DNA from: Pseudomonadota bacterium
GTDB taxonomy: Bacteria; Pseudomonadota; Alphaproteobacteria; Caulobacterales; Aquidulcibacteraceae
NCBI GenBank assembly: GCA_020161405.1
Contig: JAIUOD010000002.1
Span: 186,001-250,000, forward strand
Direction: 5' to 3'
DNA length: 64,000 bases
Of this stretch, positions 44,959 through 53,605 are shown one piece after another. Below the pieces are notes generated by a model. The model was not told the DNA's origin. It saw only the letters and a program-made list of their open reading frames with translations, and did not search any database. Both the position numbers and the translations under genes were made by a program. Each line of letters begins with the position of its first letter. Position 1 is the stretch's first letter.

Positions 44959-45106
44959 TTGAATCTCCTTCATTTGTAATTGAACGAGTGAATGATGTTT
45001 TTCAAGCGCATAACATTTTGACCTTAAGTGGAATCACTTAACTTAATTCAAATGCGATTAGCAAAAGAACTTAGTAATCGTGCTAATCACAAAAAAGAGA
45101 CGAATA

Positions 45107-45982
45107 ATGCCTGAATTACCCGAAGTTGAAACCATTAAAAACGGCCTTGTTCCATTTTTGGAAGGCGCGAAAATAAAGAATGTTTCTTTATCATCTTATC
45201 GTTTGCGTTTTGAATATCCAGAAGGTTTCAAGCAATATTTGATTGGCGCAAGTTTCAATAAATTAAAACGTCGCGCCAAATATATTATTGGTGAATTGGA
45301 TAATGATAATAGCGTTATTATCCATCTTGGAATGAGTGGTCGAATTACATTAATGGGCAATGGGCACAGTCTTACATTTGATGATTATGTCTATCAAACC
45401 GGTGCAAAAACCGTGCATGATCATGTTACAATTGATTTGGAAACCACAAAGGGCGAAGAGTTCAAATTAATTTATAATGACCCGCGCCGCTTTGGTCTTT
45501 GGGATTTGGTGAAAACTGATGAAATTGAGAAATCCAAACATTTTGCCCATCTTGGCCCCGAACCATTAGAAGATGATTTTGATGGCAAGGCATTATTAGA
45601 ACGCATTGGTAAAAAAGCCGCGCCAATCAAACTTGCGCTTTTAAATCAGGAAATAATCGTCGGCCTTGGCAATATTTATGTTTGTGAGGCTTTGTACATG
45701 TCACACATCCACCCAGAGCGCCCTGCCAATAGTTTAAGCCAAAAAGAGGCAGATTTATTGGTGAAAAATATCAAAGAGGTATTAAATGTTGCAATTGGCG
45801 CAGGCGGCAGCACATTGAATGATTTTCGCCATGCCGATGGCAATCTTGGCGGCTTTCAAGAACGCTTCCTTGCTTATGATAGGGAAGGGGCCGATTGCCC
45901 TGATAAAAAATGCGGTGGTAAAATTGAACGCATTGTGCAAGGTGGGCGTTCAACTTTCTTTTGCCCCAAATGTCAGAAATAA
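45107..45982 (+). CDS. mutM: Formamidopyrimidine-DNA glycosylase
   Basis: 291 residues from ATG at 45107. The start codon is followed by PELPEVE, giving the catalytic N-terminal Pro after Met removal and the Glu3-type residue. The H2TH region is in GLGNIYVCEALYMSHIHPERPA, and the C-terminal zinc finger has four Cys in CPDKKCGGKIERIVQGGRSTFFCPKC. It removes 8-oxoguanine and ring-opened purines from DNA and cuts the strand. The longer reading frame would bury the catalytic Pro, so it is rejected. Confidence 0.97.
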   Translation: MPELPEVETIKNGLVPFLEGAKIKNVSLSSYRLRFEYPEGFKQYLIGASFNKLKRRAKYIIGELDNDNSVIIHLGMSGRITLMGNGHSLTFDDYVYQTGAKTVHDHVTIDLETTKGEEFKLIYNDPRRFGLWDLVKTDEIEKSKHFAHLGPEPLEDDFDGKALLERIGKKAAPIKLALLNQEIIVGLGNIYVCEALYMSHIHPERPANSLSQKEADLLVKNIKEVLNVAIGAGGSTLNDFRHADGNLGGFQERFLAYDREGADCPDKKCGGKIERIVQGGRSTFFCPKCQK

Positions 45983-45983
45983 T

Positions 45984-46472
45984 ATGAAAAAATTTATTTT
46001 TACTGCCTTATCAATTTTTGCAATTCCTTTTTATGCAAATGCCCAAGAAATAGACCCATCAATCAATATTCTCGATGGGGCACAAATTGTTTCAAAAAAT
46101 ATTCCATTACAAACCAATAAGTATTTAGGGCGTAAGGTCTTGGTTATGTTTTGGAAATATGATTGCCCGCCATGCCGTGTTGAAATGCTTGAATTTGATA
46201 AAACGCGTGCCGCACTTGGGAAAATTCCCGTGATTTTAATCATTCCAAAATTCACAAGACTTGAAAATAGCGCTTTGCAACCTGCCATTAAATCGGGCGC
46301 AACAATTGCGGTAATTGGCGCAAATTATCAGAATATAATTGGCGACCTTGGCGATGCCGAAGGCGGTGTTCCCTATAGTGTTTTATTCAACGAAAAAGGC
46401 AAAGCCTGCATCGCCAATCTTGGCCCAACTAATGCAAAGATCGTGAAAGATATGCTGCGCCAATGCGATTAA
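45984..46472 (+). CDS. Secreted thioredoxin-fold protein, TlpA/ResA-like
   Basis: 162 residues from ATG at 45984, one base after the mutM stop. Signal peptide (residues 1-22, ends ANAQ). The core VLVMFWKYDCPPCRVEMLEF has the CPPC active site typical of TlpA-like periplasmic thioredoxins, and PYSVLFNEKGKACI holds the cis-Pro region. Usual role: reduction of Cys in periplasmic copper or cytochrome targets. Translation is coupled to mutM; functionally unrelated. Confidence 0.85.
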   Translation: MKKFIFTALSIFAIPFYANAQEIDPSINILDGAQIVSKNIPLQTNKYLGRKVLVMFWKYDCPPCRVEMLEFDKTRAALGKIPVILIIPKFTRLENSALQPAIKSGATIAVIGANYQNIIGDLGDAEGGVPYSVLFNEKGKACIANLGPTNAKIVKDMLRQCD

Positions 46473-46485
46473 TAGTGAGATTAAT

Positions 46486-46728
46486 CTAGCAAATAGGCGA
46501 TTGTGAAATTTCGGTGGCAATTGTTACTTTATCGTCGATTTTTTCGATAAACATTTGAATTTTGCCAATTTCACCCGAAAATTCACAAAAAATCAAAGGC
46601 CTATCGACCCGTACGGCTTTATTTATGATCACAAGGCCAAATTCAACACAAAACCGTTCCAAAGCGATATTCATATCGTCAAAAGTTTTGCGTGTTTGGG
46701 AATCAAGTATTTTCGAGCCTTCAGACAT
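46486..46728 (-). CDS. Small protein, unknown
   Basis: 80 residues, ATG with GGGAAAG ribosome site 6 bases upstream. No known motif: N-terminal amphipathic helix SQTRKTFDDMNIALERFCVEFGL followed by beta strands PLIFCEFSG and IQMFIEKID. Two Cys. The composition is that of a real protein and the codon use matches. It lies between the convergent TlpA-like gene and the divergent def gene. Function unknown. Confidence 0.6.
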   Translation of the reverse strand: MSEGSKILDSQTRKTFDDMNIALERFCVEFGLVIINKAVRVDRPLIFCEFSGEIGKIQMFIEKIDDKVTIATEISQSPIC

Positions 46729-46845
46729 GGCTTTCCCTTGCGTTAGTTTCTGATTAGAACTTAACCTAGTATTTTTGTCAACAATATAAGCGGTTTTTTG
46801 TAGTTTACACTTGATTTTAATACATTCCCACCATATTTATGCGAT

Positions 46846-47367
46846 ATGATTAGACAAATTTTGACCGTTCCAGACCCAATTTTAAAAGAAGTTTCAAAAC
46901 CAGTTGAAATCGTGAATGATGAGATTCGCGCGCTTATGGCTGATATGCTTGAAACAATGTATGATGCCAAAGGTATTGGTCTTGCGGCAATTCAAATTGG
47001 CGTGCCTCTTAGGGTTATTGTTATGGATTTGGTCTGGGGTAAAGAAGATGCGGGCGATGCACGCCTTCCGCGTTATTTCATAAACCCAGAAATTTTGGAT
47101 GCATCCGAAGATTTACGCCCATATGAAGAAGGCTGCCTATCTGTTCCTGAATATTATGAAGAGATTGAGCGTCCAGCAAAAATCAAGCTAAAATATTTAA
47201 ATGAAAATGGCGAAGAAATTATCGAAGAAGCCGACGAAATGTTTGCAACCTGCATACAACATGAAATCGACCATTTAAACGGCATTGTCTTTATTGATAA
47301 ATTATCACGTCTAAAACGCGAACGCGCAATTGCCAAAGTCAAAAAAGTAAAACGTATAGCGGCATAA
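46846..47367 (+). CDS. def: Peptide deformylase
   Basis: 173 residues. The three motifs are complete: [18 protein letters not shown] (Cys metal ligand) and [11 protein letters not shown] (HExxH metal ligands with Glu). It removes the N-formyl group of new proteins. The Ile in place of Leu or Gln in GLAAxQ... is within normal variation. Followed by a terminator, and not linked to fmt as is usual. Confidence 0.97.
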   Translation: MIRQILTVPDPILKEVSKPVEIVNDEIRALMADMLETMYDAKGIGLAAIQIGVPLRVIVMDLVWGKEDAGDARLPRYFINPEILDASEDLRPYEEGCLSVPEYYEEIERPAKIKLKYLNENGEEIIEEADEMFATCIQHEIDHLNGIVFIDKLSRLKRERAIAKVKKVKRIAA

Positions 47368-47372
47368 TTTAT

Positions 47373-47404
47373 AAAACCTCCTTTAAACAATAAGGAGGTT
47401 TTTT
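47373..47404 (+). terminator. Intrinsic terminator after def
   Basis: AAAACCTCCTT / AAGGAGGTTTT, 11 pairs with an 8-base loop, followed by TTTT. Confidence 0.92.
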
Positions 47405-47413
47405 AATGCCTGC

Positions 47414-47443
47414 TTGACTTATCCTAACCTAGGGGATAGGATA
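47414..47443 (+). promoter_or_regulatory. Promoter and operator of the rcnR-rcnA operon
   Basis: -35 TTGACT (47414-47419), 17-base spacer, -10 TAGGAT (47437-47442). The spacer lies within an inverted repeat TATCCTA ... TAGGATA (47420-47426, 47437-47443) with a central ACCTAGGGGA, the G-tract flanked by dyad that RcnR/CsoR-family repressors recognise. Transcription should start at or next to 47449, the A of the rcnR ATG. Confidence 0.75.
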
Positions 47444-47448
47444 TATGA

Positions 47449-47715
47449 ATGAAAGAAAACCAAGATATTTCAAACCATAAACATGATGCCATTTTTAAGC
47501 GCCTGCGTCGTGCTGAAGGGCATTTAAAATCAGTTCTTACTATGATTGAAAATGGTCGCACTTGCCTTGAAATAACGCAACAATTGCATGCTGTAGAGGC
47601 CGCAATATCTAATGCAAAGCGCGAACTTATCCATGAACATATTGATAATTGTCTTGAATTAGGCGGCAGTGATGCCCGTGTTCAGGAATTAAAAGCGCTT
47701 TCTAAATTCTTATAG
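47449..47715 (+). CDS. rcnR: RcnR/CsoR-family metal-sensing repressor
   Basis: 88 residues, the DUF156 four-helix type. HDAIFKRLRRAEGHLKSVLTMIENGRTCLEITQQLHAVEAAISNAKREL contains the metal ligands: the N-terminal HxxxH... region with His, Cys near residue 44 and His near 69 (HEHIDNCLE). Ligands with a Cys plus His set suit Ni/Co sensing (RcnR) rather than Cu (CsoR). It should keep rcnA off until nickel or cobalt binds. No room for a ribosome site between promoter and ATG, so the mRNA is probably leaderless. Confidence 0.9.
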   Translation: MKENQDISNHKHDAIFKRLRRAEGHLKSVLTMIENGRTCLEITQQLHAVEAAISNAKRELIHEHIDNCLELGGSDARVQELKALSKFL

Positions 47716-47721
47716 GTTGAA

Positions 47722-48492
<771 letters not shown>

Positions 48493-48528
48493 CCACAAAT
48501 CACTAGTATTTTTCTGAATACTTTCAGT

Positions 48529-49770
48529 TTAATTTTTTTCTCCGCCAAGCGACAGGTTTATTTTAGGAGTAATTGAATTAAGAGAGCCTTCTGTTTCAGT
48601 TGGTGAGCCTAAGTTTTTATCATTTTCAATTAATCTAATAGGACCTTCGGCGAGCTTGTCCAATGCAATTTCAAATAATTTTCTTGATAGTGACTCATCA
48701 ATATTTGAAGCTTCAAGTCGATATCCTTCATATGCCTTAGCTATTGTCGCTTTATAAGCATAGTCTTGCGCCAATTTAAATCTTTGTCCAATTTGTCGTG
48801 TTAGTAACCATGCCATCCAAACTGGTGCACCTACGCTTAGTGCAGTGAATGTTGCATTCACAAGGAGTAAAGATGTTGTAGTTTTCTGATTATCAATAAG
48901 TTTGTGGACCCATTCCACCCTGATATAGGTAATATATCCTGCTGCGACTAGAGCAATTACAAGTAATATACCCAAAAAATAAACGCTTTTCGTCAATTTT
49001 TCGGCACTATCTGAAAACGCCCGTCCTAAACCAATATTTGTTGTAACCCCATAAGCTTGGCTCGCCTTATTAACTATTTCTGCAGCTTCTTTTTTTGAGT
49101 TGTTAAGGCTTTCTAGAGCGTCGTTGCTATTTTTAATTATATTTTCAATTCTTAAGCTAGTCCTTTCCATGTTTTTTACACTCTCTTCATAAGCTAATTT
49201 TGCTTCTTGGAGAGTTTGTAAGTCGGCGGGGAGTGACTGGGCAATCGAGTGCGCTTCAAATATTTCATCTACTTTTTTATTTAGTCCTTCTGAATCAGTC
49301 TTTAATTTCTTAATTCCAAGCTCAATTTGTTTCAGTTCTTTTAATTGTGACGCTGGAAGAAGTTTTTTATCTTCGATGGCCTTTACTTCAAATGGTGGTT
49401 CAATAATTATAGATTTTAAAATTGTTTCAAGTGAATCTATAAGCCCTTTGATAGCTGTATATGCAGCTAAAGCATTACCACCTGGAAGATTGGGAACTGT
49501 TTGAGTTTGTATAAAAGAGATTCTTTGCGGATATTGTAGCAACCTATCAAGCTTCTCTTGAGGTATATCTGGGTTTTCAAGGGAGCGTTGACAGAGTGAC
49601 TTACATGCCAATACTTCGTCTGAAACATCAGTTAAGCTTAAACCTGGTAAATTCCAGCCCCACAATTCAGTAAATGATTGATTGTTGTTTGGATGAATAG
49701 TAAATATTGCGTTAGCCAAGCCATCCAGGCCACCAGAAATTTGGTTTAAAATTGCAGTCGCATCTGCCAT
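48529..49770 (-). CDS. Coiled-coil membrane protein of unknown function, probable recent arrival
   Basis: 413 residues from ATG at 49770 (GGTGAG ribosome site). The longer frame crosses a terminator and a tandem repeat. Residues 1-155 globular; 160-290 form a long coiled coil (ELKQIELGIKKLKTDSEGLNKKV..., LEEAKLAYEESVKNMERTSLRIE-like pattern); two membrane helices about 296-318 and 335-358; then a conserved tail FKLAQDYAYKATIAKAYEGYRLEA and SRKLFEIALDKLAEGPIRLIE, which I recall from membrane-anchored coiled-coil proteins in accessory regions. Codon choice by eye is poorer in GCG/CGC and richer in CTT, AGC than the neighbours. It stands alone between rcnA (convergent) and rplS. Function unknown; defence is one guess. 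Confidence 0.65.
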   Translation of the reverse strand: MADATAILNQISGGLDGLANAIFTIHPNNNQSFTELWGWNLPGLSLTDVSDEVLACKSLCQRSLENPDIPQEKLDRLLQYPQRISFIQTQTVPNLPGGNALAAYTAIKGLIDSLETILKSIIIEPPFEVKAIEDKKLLPASQLKELKQIELGIKKLKTDSEGLNKKVDEIFEAHSIAQSLPADLQTLQEAKLAYEESVKNMERTSLRIENIIKNSNDALESLNNSKKEAAEIVNKASQAYGVTTNIGLGRAFSDSAEKLTKSVYFLGILLVIALVAAGYITYIRVEWVHKLIDNQKTTTSLLLVNATFTALSVGAPVWMAWLLTRQIGQRFKLAQDYAYKATIAKAYEGYRLEASNIDESLSRKLFEIALDKLAEGPIRLIENDKNLGSPTETEGSLNSITPKINLSLGGEKN

Positions 49771-49830
49771 TTTTATCTCACCTATTAAATGAATTGATAT
49801 TGTTTTACTATTATTGTTATTATAGTACAA

Positions 49831-49860
49831 AATAGCAATACTAAAAATAGCAATACTAAA
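49831..49860 (-). repeat. 15-base tandem duplication upstream of the coiled-coil gene
   Basis: AATAGCAATACTAAA occurs twice without a gap, about 60-90 bases before the start of the minus-strand gene, next to an AT-rich stretch with TATAAT on that strand (49826-49821). Confidence 0.85.
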
Positions 49861-49889
49861 ATAAAACCAAGTAAATACTTTTATGAAAC

Positions 49890-49923
49890 AAAAAAGCCTG
49901 AAACAAAGTTTCAGGCTTTTTTT
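49890..49923. terminator. Intrinsic terminator, both directions
   Basis: AAAAAAGCCTGAAAC, loop AAA, GTTTCAGGCTTTTTT, with T runs on both strands. Lies downstream of rplS (minus strand). Confidence 0.92.
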
Positions 49924-49935
49924 AAAACATAATGC

Positions 49936-49973
49936 AAACAATTTTTAAAAACGACGCTTTTTAAAAATTGTTT
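49936..49973. repeat. A/T-stem inverted repeat with GC loop
   Basis: AAACAATTTTTAAAAA, loop CGACGC, TTTTTAAAAATTGTTT: 16 perfect pairs. Read on the other strand the loop is GCGTCG. Compare 63929-63966, which has the same stem length and loop GCGTGG. Just past the rplS stop, it may serve as terminator or processing hairpin. Confidence 0.75.
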
Positions 49974-50027
49974 TCCGAATAATCCACTTAAAAGTATTTT
50001 GCGAAGCAAAAACTTTTAATGTGAAAA

Positions 50028-50405
50028 TTATTCATAATCACGGCCAGTTGTACGCTCTGCGATACGTGCAGATTTACCACGGCGATCACGTAGGTAATAA
50101 AGTTTCGCACGGCGAACTTTACCTTTACGAACCAATTGGATGCTTTCAAGATTTGGTGAATAAAGCGGAAACACACGCTCAACGCCTTCACCGAATGAAA
50201 TTTTACGAACAGTGAAATTAGCAGAAAGACCGCCGCCAGTACGTGCGATGCATACGCCTTCATATGCCTGAACGCGCTCGCGCTCGCCCTCTTTAATTTT
50301 CACATTTACGCGAACAGTATCACCAGCCGAAAATTCAGGGATGTTTTTACCATCTGTTACGCGCGCGATTTCTTCTTTGTTTAAAGTATCGATAATATTT
50401 GTCAT
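50028..50405 (-). CDS. rplS: Ribosomal protein L19
   Basis: 125 residues, normal. [63 protein letters not shown] and [20 protein letters not shown] are full L19. It sits at the 30S-50S interface. Unlike in many bacteria, it is not next to rpsP-rimM-trmD; the gene upstream is the Sua5-type synthase, with a 236-base hairpin-rich space. Two inverted repeats follow it. Confidence 0.98.
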   Translation of the reverse strand: MTNIIDTLNKEEIARVTDGKNIPEFSAGDTVRVNVKIKEGERERVQAYEGVCIARTGGGLSANFTVRKISFGEGVERVFPLYSPNLESIQLVRKGKVRRAKLYYLRDRRGKSARIAERTTGRDYE

Positions 50406-50641
50406 TTTTCACCTTTGCACGATCAAAATTGCGCCTTGCGGTTTTCAAAATCCCTTCGGAATTTTGAAGCAAGTCGGCCTCTTCGATTTATCCAAAAAGT
50501 CTGCAACTTTTTGGGGCTCATCGCGGCAAACTAACACCTGTGGTGCAATTTCATTCGCATTTTTATTGTTGTCAAAAGTTTTCCCTTGAGGGAAGGGCGG
50601 CTCATATCCCATAAAATAGGGAATGTCACGCACAAATGACA
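50406..50641 (-). promoter_or_regulatory. Structured leader region of rplS
   Basis: Between the Sua5 stop and the rplS start are two strong hairpins. 50492-50514: CCAAAAAGT, loop CTGCA, ACTTTTTGG. 50444-50468: TTCAAAATCC, loop CTTC, GGAATTTTGAA with one bulged base. The fold could be an autoregulatory leader for L19, as ribosomal-protein genes often have, or an RNA processing site. The ribosome site AAGGTG precedes rplS. Confidence 0.55.
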
Positions 50642-50642
50642 T
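50445..50642 (-). CDS. Possible small coupled ORF in the rplS leader
   Basis: 65 codons. Its ATG overlaps the Sua5 stop (TAATG), which favours translational coupling, but the sequence (MSFVRDIPYFMGYEPPFPQG... ending RPTCFKIPKGF) has no match I know, uses CCC and TTC unlike neighbours, and both leader hairpins lie inside its C-terminal half. It could be a real small protein, a leader peptide, or chance. Confidence 0.25.
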   Translation of the reverse strand: MSFVRDIPYFMGYEPPFPQGKTFDNNKNANEIAPQVLVCRDEPQKVADFLDKSKRPTCFKIPKGF

Positions 50643-51577
50643 TATTTTTCGGCTGCGCGTGACAATCTATCATTAATTGCTGCACCAATTCCAGTATTGG
50701 GTATTGGGGCGATTTTAATGGCGCGCGGTTTTTGAGCATCGGCCTGCCTTATCATCTTATATAAATTTGCCGCCGCTTCTTGCAAATTGGCTGTTTTTGA
50801 AAGGTTTAATTGACAATCCATATCGCCAAAACCGATTAAAATTTCCCCTTCTTGCGCTTTATCGCAATCTAAAAACAAGGGTGCGTTTGGCGAATAATGT
50901 TTTAAAAGCATTCCTGGGGATTTTGGCGATTTTTCATCTTTTAAATTTGCAATTTGAACGCGCCCGCCAATCACATTTTCAATTTCTTCAATCGTAATTG
51001 CGCCGTATCTTAATAAGGTGACTTCATTTTCAAATACTGCAACAACAGTGCTTTCAAGGCCAATTTGGCATTCACCGCCATCTATAATTGTTGAAAGATT
51101 ATCACCAAATTCGTTTTCAACATGTTGCGCCGAGGTTGGCGAAACATGACCCGAAATATTGGCGCTTGGTGCCGCAATTGGTGCCCCAAAACCCTTGATA
51201 ATTTGATTTGCAATTTCATGATTTGGGCAACGAAGGGCAATTGTTTCAAGACCTGCACAAGTTAAATCACAAATTTCACTATTTGCTTTGCGCTGAACAA
51301 CAATTGTAAAAGCGCCCGGCCAAAAATGTTCGGCTAATAATTTTGCGGTTTTTGAAAATTCGCCATATTGCATTGCCATTTCAATATCGCAAACATGGGA
51401 AATAAGTGGGTTAAAACTTGGGCGTCCCTTTAAAGCAAATATTTTAGCAACCACATCTGAATTACGCGCATCGCCCCCAAGGCCATAAACCGTTTCAGTT
51501 GGCAGGCCGATAAGATTGCCTGATTTCAATTGGCTTATTGCAATTTCAATATTATTTAAGGTGGGGCTAAATATCAT
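50642..51577 (-). CDS. L-threonylcarbamoyladenylate synthase, Sua5 type
   Basis: 311 residues: a YrdC domain (about 1-200) with KSGNLIGLPTETVYGLGGDARN and AAPSANISGHVSPT, and a C-terminal Sua5 domain (about 225-311) that distinguishes Sua5 from the shorter TsaC. It makes the TC-AMP precursor for the t6A modification at A37 of ANN-reading tRNAs. Divergent from the DUF6249 gene; the downstream neighbour is rplS. Confidence 0.95.
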   Translation of the reverse strand: MIFSPTLNNIEIAISQLKSGNLIGLPTETVYGLGGDARNSDVVAKIFALKGRPSFNPLISHVCDIEMAMQYGEFSKTAKLLAEHFWPGAFTIVVQRKANSEICDLTCAGLETIALRCPNHEIANQIIKGFGAPIAAPSANISGHVSPTSAQHVENEFGDNLSTIIDGGECQIGLESTVVAVFENEVTLLRYGAITIEEIENVIGGRVQIANLKDEKSPKSPGMLLKHYSPNAPLFLDCDKAQEGEILIGFGDMDCQLNLSKTANLQEAAANLYKMIRQADAQKPRAIKIAPIPNTGIGAAINDRLSRAAEK

Positions 51578-51686
51578 TTGGCCATGCGATTAGACTAACA
51601 AAGATGCGTCTGCAAATATTATTTTTCAAATTCATGCATCCAAATGATAGTTTAAATGCATCTAAGCAATAAATAAGGAGATAAAA

Positions 51687-52079
51687 ATGGAATTAAATCA
51701 CAATATAATACCAGTGATATTATTCATATCTATTGCATGTGTTTTGGGTGTTTTTAGCTATTTTAGCTTTAAAGCAAAAAAAGAACAACAAGAAACTTTG
51801 CGCCAATCAATCGCCTCGGGGCATAAGATTGATGATGAAACTTTGAAATTATTCATAAAGCAACCCGCCACACCCGAAGCCGATTTAAGAACGGGGATTT
51901 TATCAACTTCTATTGGTCTTGGCGTATTATGCGCCGCTATTTATGCCTATTATGCAATGACTTCAGATGATGAAGTTTCGCTATTATTGGGGATTGTTGG
52001 CATTGTTAATTTATCATCAGGAATTGGTCACATTATCTCTTGGAATTTGAGATCCAAATTATTCAAGCATGCTGACTAA
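51687..52079 (+). CDS. DUF6249-like membrane protein
   Basis: 130 residues, three helices (about 8-27, 73-92, 100-118) and an intervening charged segment ETLRQSIASGHKIDDETLKLF that resembles the DUF6249 domain. First gene of a three-gene set with an ECF sigma factor and a small membrane protein that follow at 6 and 1 bases. Probably part of the same regulatory unit; its role is not known. Confidence 0.65.
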   Translation: MELNHNIIPVILFISIACVLGVFSYFSFKAKKEQQETLRQSIASGHKIDDETLKLFIKQPATPEADLRTGILSTSIGLGVLCAAIYAYYAMTSDDEVSLLLGIVGIVNLSSGIGHIISWNLRSKLFKHAD

Positions 52080-52085
52080 TTCATA

Positions 52086-52640
52086 ATGATTTTTTCAATA
52101 ATAAATAAAAATATAAACAATCAAAATTCTGCATTGATTGTTCAGGCGCAAAAGGGTTCGCATTTTGCATTCTCCCAGCTTGTGACTTTGCACAGCCCTG
52201 CTTTGCGTTTATTCCTGCGCCGTTTTTGTAAATCCCCCGAGATTTGCGAAGATGTTGCGCAGGAAACTTTTTTGAAAGCATGGAAAAACCTAAAGCAAAT
52301 GCGTGGTGATTCAGGTTTTAAAACATGGCTCTATTCGATTGCTATAAATGAAATGAAGCAGCACCATCGCAAAAATAATAAATTTAATTCTGAAGTTTCA
52401 AATTCGGAAATTTTTGAATCTTATTCAATCAATGAAGCTTTGGATGAAAAGCTTGATATAGAAAAACTTCTTGCCCATTTATCAAATGATGAGGCAATGA
52501 TTGTAACGCTAAATTATGGTGAAGGTTTTTCACATTCGCAAATTTCGCAAATGCTAAATATGCCACTTGGAACAGTAAAAAGCCATGCTTTAAGGGCGCG
52601 CGAAAAGGCCGTAAAATTCTTTAACATCACGGACGATTAA
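52086..52640 (+). CDS. ECF-type RNA polymerase sigma factor
   Basis: 184 residues. Region 2 ALIVQAQKGSHFAFSQLVTLHSPALRLFLRRFCKSPEICEDVAQETFLKAWKN and region 4 LNYGEGFSHSQISQMLNMPLGTVKSHALRAREKAV are both clear; the 1.1 and 3 regions are absent as in ECF factors. It directs transcription for an extracytoplasmic response. Cotranscribed with DUF6249 upstream and a predicted anti-sigma-like gene downstream (1-base gap). The convergent YceI/cytochrome operon is a possible target but not proven. Confidence 0.92.
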   Translation: MIFSIINKNINNQNSALIVQAQKGSHFAFSQLVTLHSPALRLFLRRFCKSPEICEDVAQETFLKAWKNLKQMRGDSGFKTWLYSIAINEMKQHHRKNNKFNSEVSNSEIFESYSINEALDEKLDIEKLLAHLSNDEAMIVTLNYGEGFSHSQISQMLNMPLGTVKSHALRAREKAVKFFNITDD

Positions 52641-52641
52641 A

Positions 52642-53001
52642 ATGAAAAATAGCAAAAATGGAATCAATAATATTGATGAAAAATTGAAATCAATCTTCGC
52701 GCTTGATTATCAAAAATCGGGTCTTGATGGCATTGAAGCTTTGAATTTTACCAATAAAATCATGAAGCAAATCGAACGCCAAGAAAGCGCCAAAAAGGGC
52801 TTTGCTTTGGCATTTTTTGGATTTTTCATTTCGCTAATTATGGCAAGTTTTTTGATTTATTGGCGTGAATGTTTTTATGTTTTACAAACTACTTTTGCCG
52901 CAATAACGCCAGGCGACATAAAGGAAGTCGATATAAAATCAATTTCCCTTATGTTGCTTATTATATTTGGTGCAGGTTTTTATTATTATAAGACCCAGTG
53001 A
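52642..53001 (+). CDS. Single-pass or two-pass membrane protein, putative anti-sigma factor
   Basis: 119 residues. A soluble N-terminal third, helices at about 54-74 and 97-114. No zinc-binding HxxxCxxC motif of classical ZAS anti-sigmas. Placement straight after an ECF sigma gene (1-base gap) and membrane location suggest it holds the sigma factor, by context only. Stops exactly where the convergent YceI gene stops (53001/53002). Confidence 0.65.
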   Translation: MKNSKNGINNIDEKLKSIFALDYQKSGLDGIEALNFTNKIMKQIERQESAKKGFALAFFGFFISLIMASFLIYWRECFYVLQTTFAAITPGDIKEVDIKSISLMLLIIFGAGFYYYKTQ

Positions 53002-53598
53002 TTATTTTTTAAACGCATTCAAATTAACATTAACGCGAACATTTCTATCAACCCATTCAGCTTTTGGGTCTGAATCCATGCCAACTTTTATATTGGCGCG
53101 GTCAAGAACAACACTTGCATTCATATTTGCTTTATTGCCATTAATCGCCAAAGTGAAAGGAAGCGGAAGCGAATATCTTGCGCCTTTAAAGCTTAATGAA
53201 CCTTGTGCAAAATAAGTATTTTTGCCGGTTACCTTAAAGTTTGTTGCGCTAAAATTTGCCACTGGGAATGATTTTGTATTTAGCCAATCAGCAAGAGGAA
53301 GATTATCACGTGCTTCTTTTGATGGTGTTGAAAAGCCGCCCATCCAAATATTTACTGATACATTTGAACCGGCAAGATTGTTGGGGTCAAAATTTATAAT
53401 TGCGCTTTTGGCATCAATTGAAAAATTGCCCGTAACATTTTGCCCCGCCCATTTTGCAATAAAGCCAAGATTTGAATGTGCCCCATCAATTGCCCAAGAT
53501 TGGGCTTTTGCTTTGGTTTGTGCATTGGTATTTGAGGGTGCAATCGCCCCAAGCGCAACCAATATTGAAAGCGCTGAAACTAAATGAATGTTTTTCAT
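53002..53598 (-). CDS. YceI family periplasmic protein
   Basis: 198 residues with a signal peptide (residues 1-26, ends NTNAQ). WAIDGAHSNLGFIAKWAGQNVTGNFSIDAKSAIINFDPNNLAGSNVSVNIWMGG is the YceI beginning: a lipocalin-like barrel that binds an isoprenoid or quinone. Downstream of the cytochrome b561 gene (7 bases). Three YceI genes lie in this cluster; this is the most distant from the other two. Confidence 0.92.
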   Translation of the reverse strand: MKNIHLVSALSILVALGAIAPSNTNAQTKAKAQSWAIDGAHSNLGFIAKWAGQNVTGNFSIDAKSAIINFDPNNLAGSNVSVNIWMGGFSTPSKEARDNLPLADWLNTKSFPVANFSATNFKVTGKNTYFAQGSLSFKGARYSLPLPFTLAINGNKANMNASVVLDRANIKVGMDSDPKAEWVDRNVRVNVNLNAFKK

Positions 53599-53605
53599 AA
53601 TTTAC

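Noticed and set aside
45024..45041. TTAAGTG-GAAT-CACTTAA inverted repeat upstream of mutM, as a possible rhizobial RIME-like element
   Set aside because: Arms are only 7 bases and the surroundings do not show a longer element; resemblance to known repeats is too weak.
45819..45983. Longer reading frame of the TlpA-like gene, overlapping mutM
   Set aside because: It lies within the mutM coding sequence in another frame and would precede a normal signal peptide; the ATG at 45984 is right after the mutM stop.
49771..49941. Longer reading frame of the coiled-coil gene
   Set aside because: The extra part passes through an intrinsic terminator and a tandem duplication and has no ribosome site; the ATG at 49770 does.
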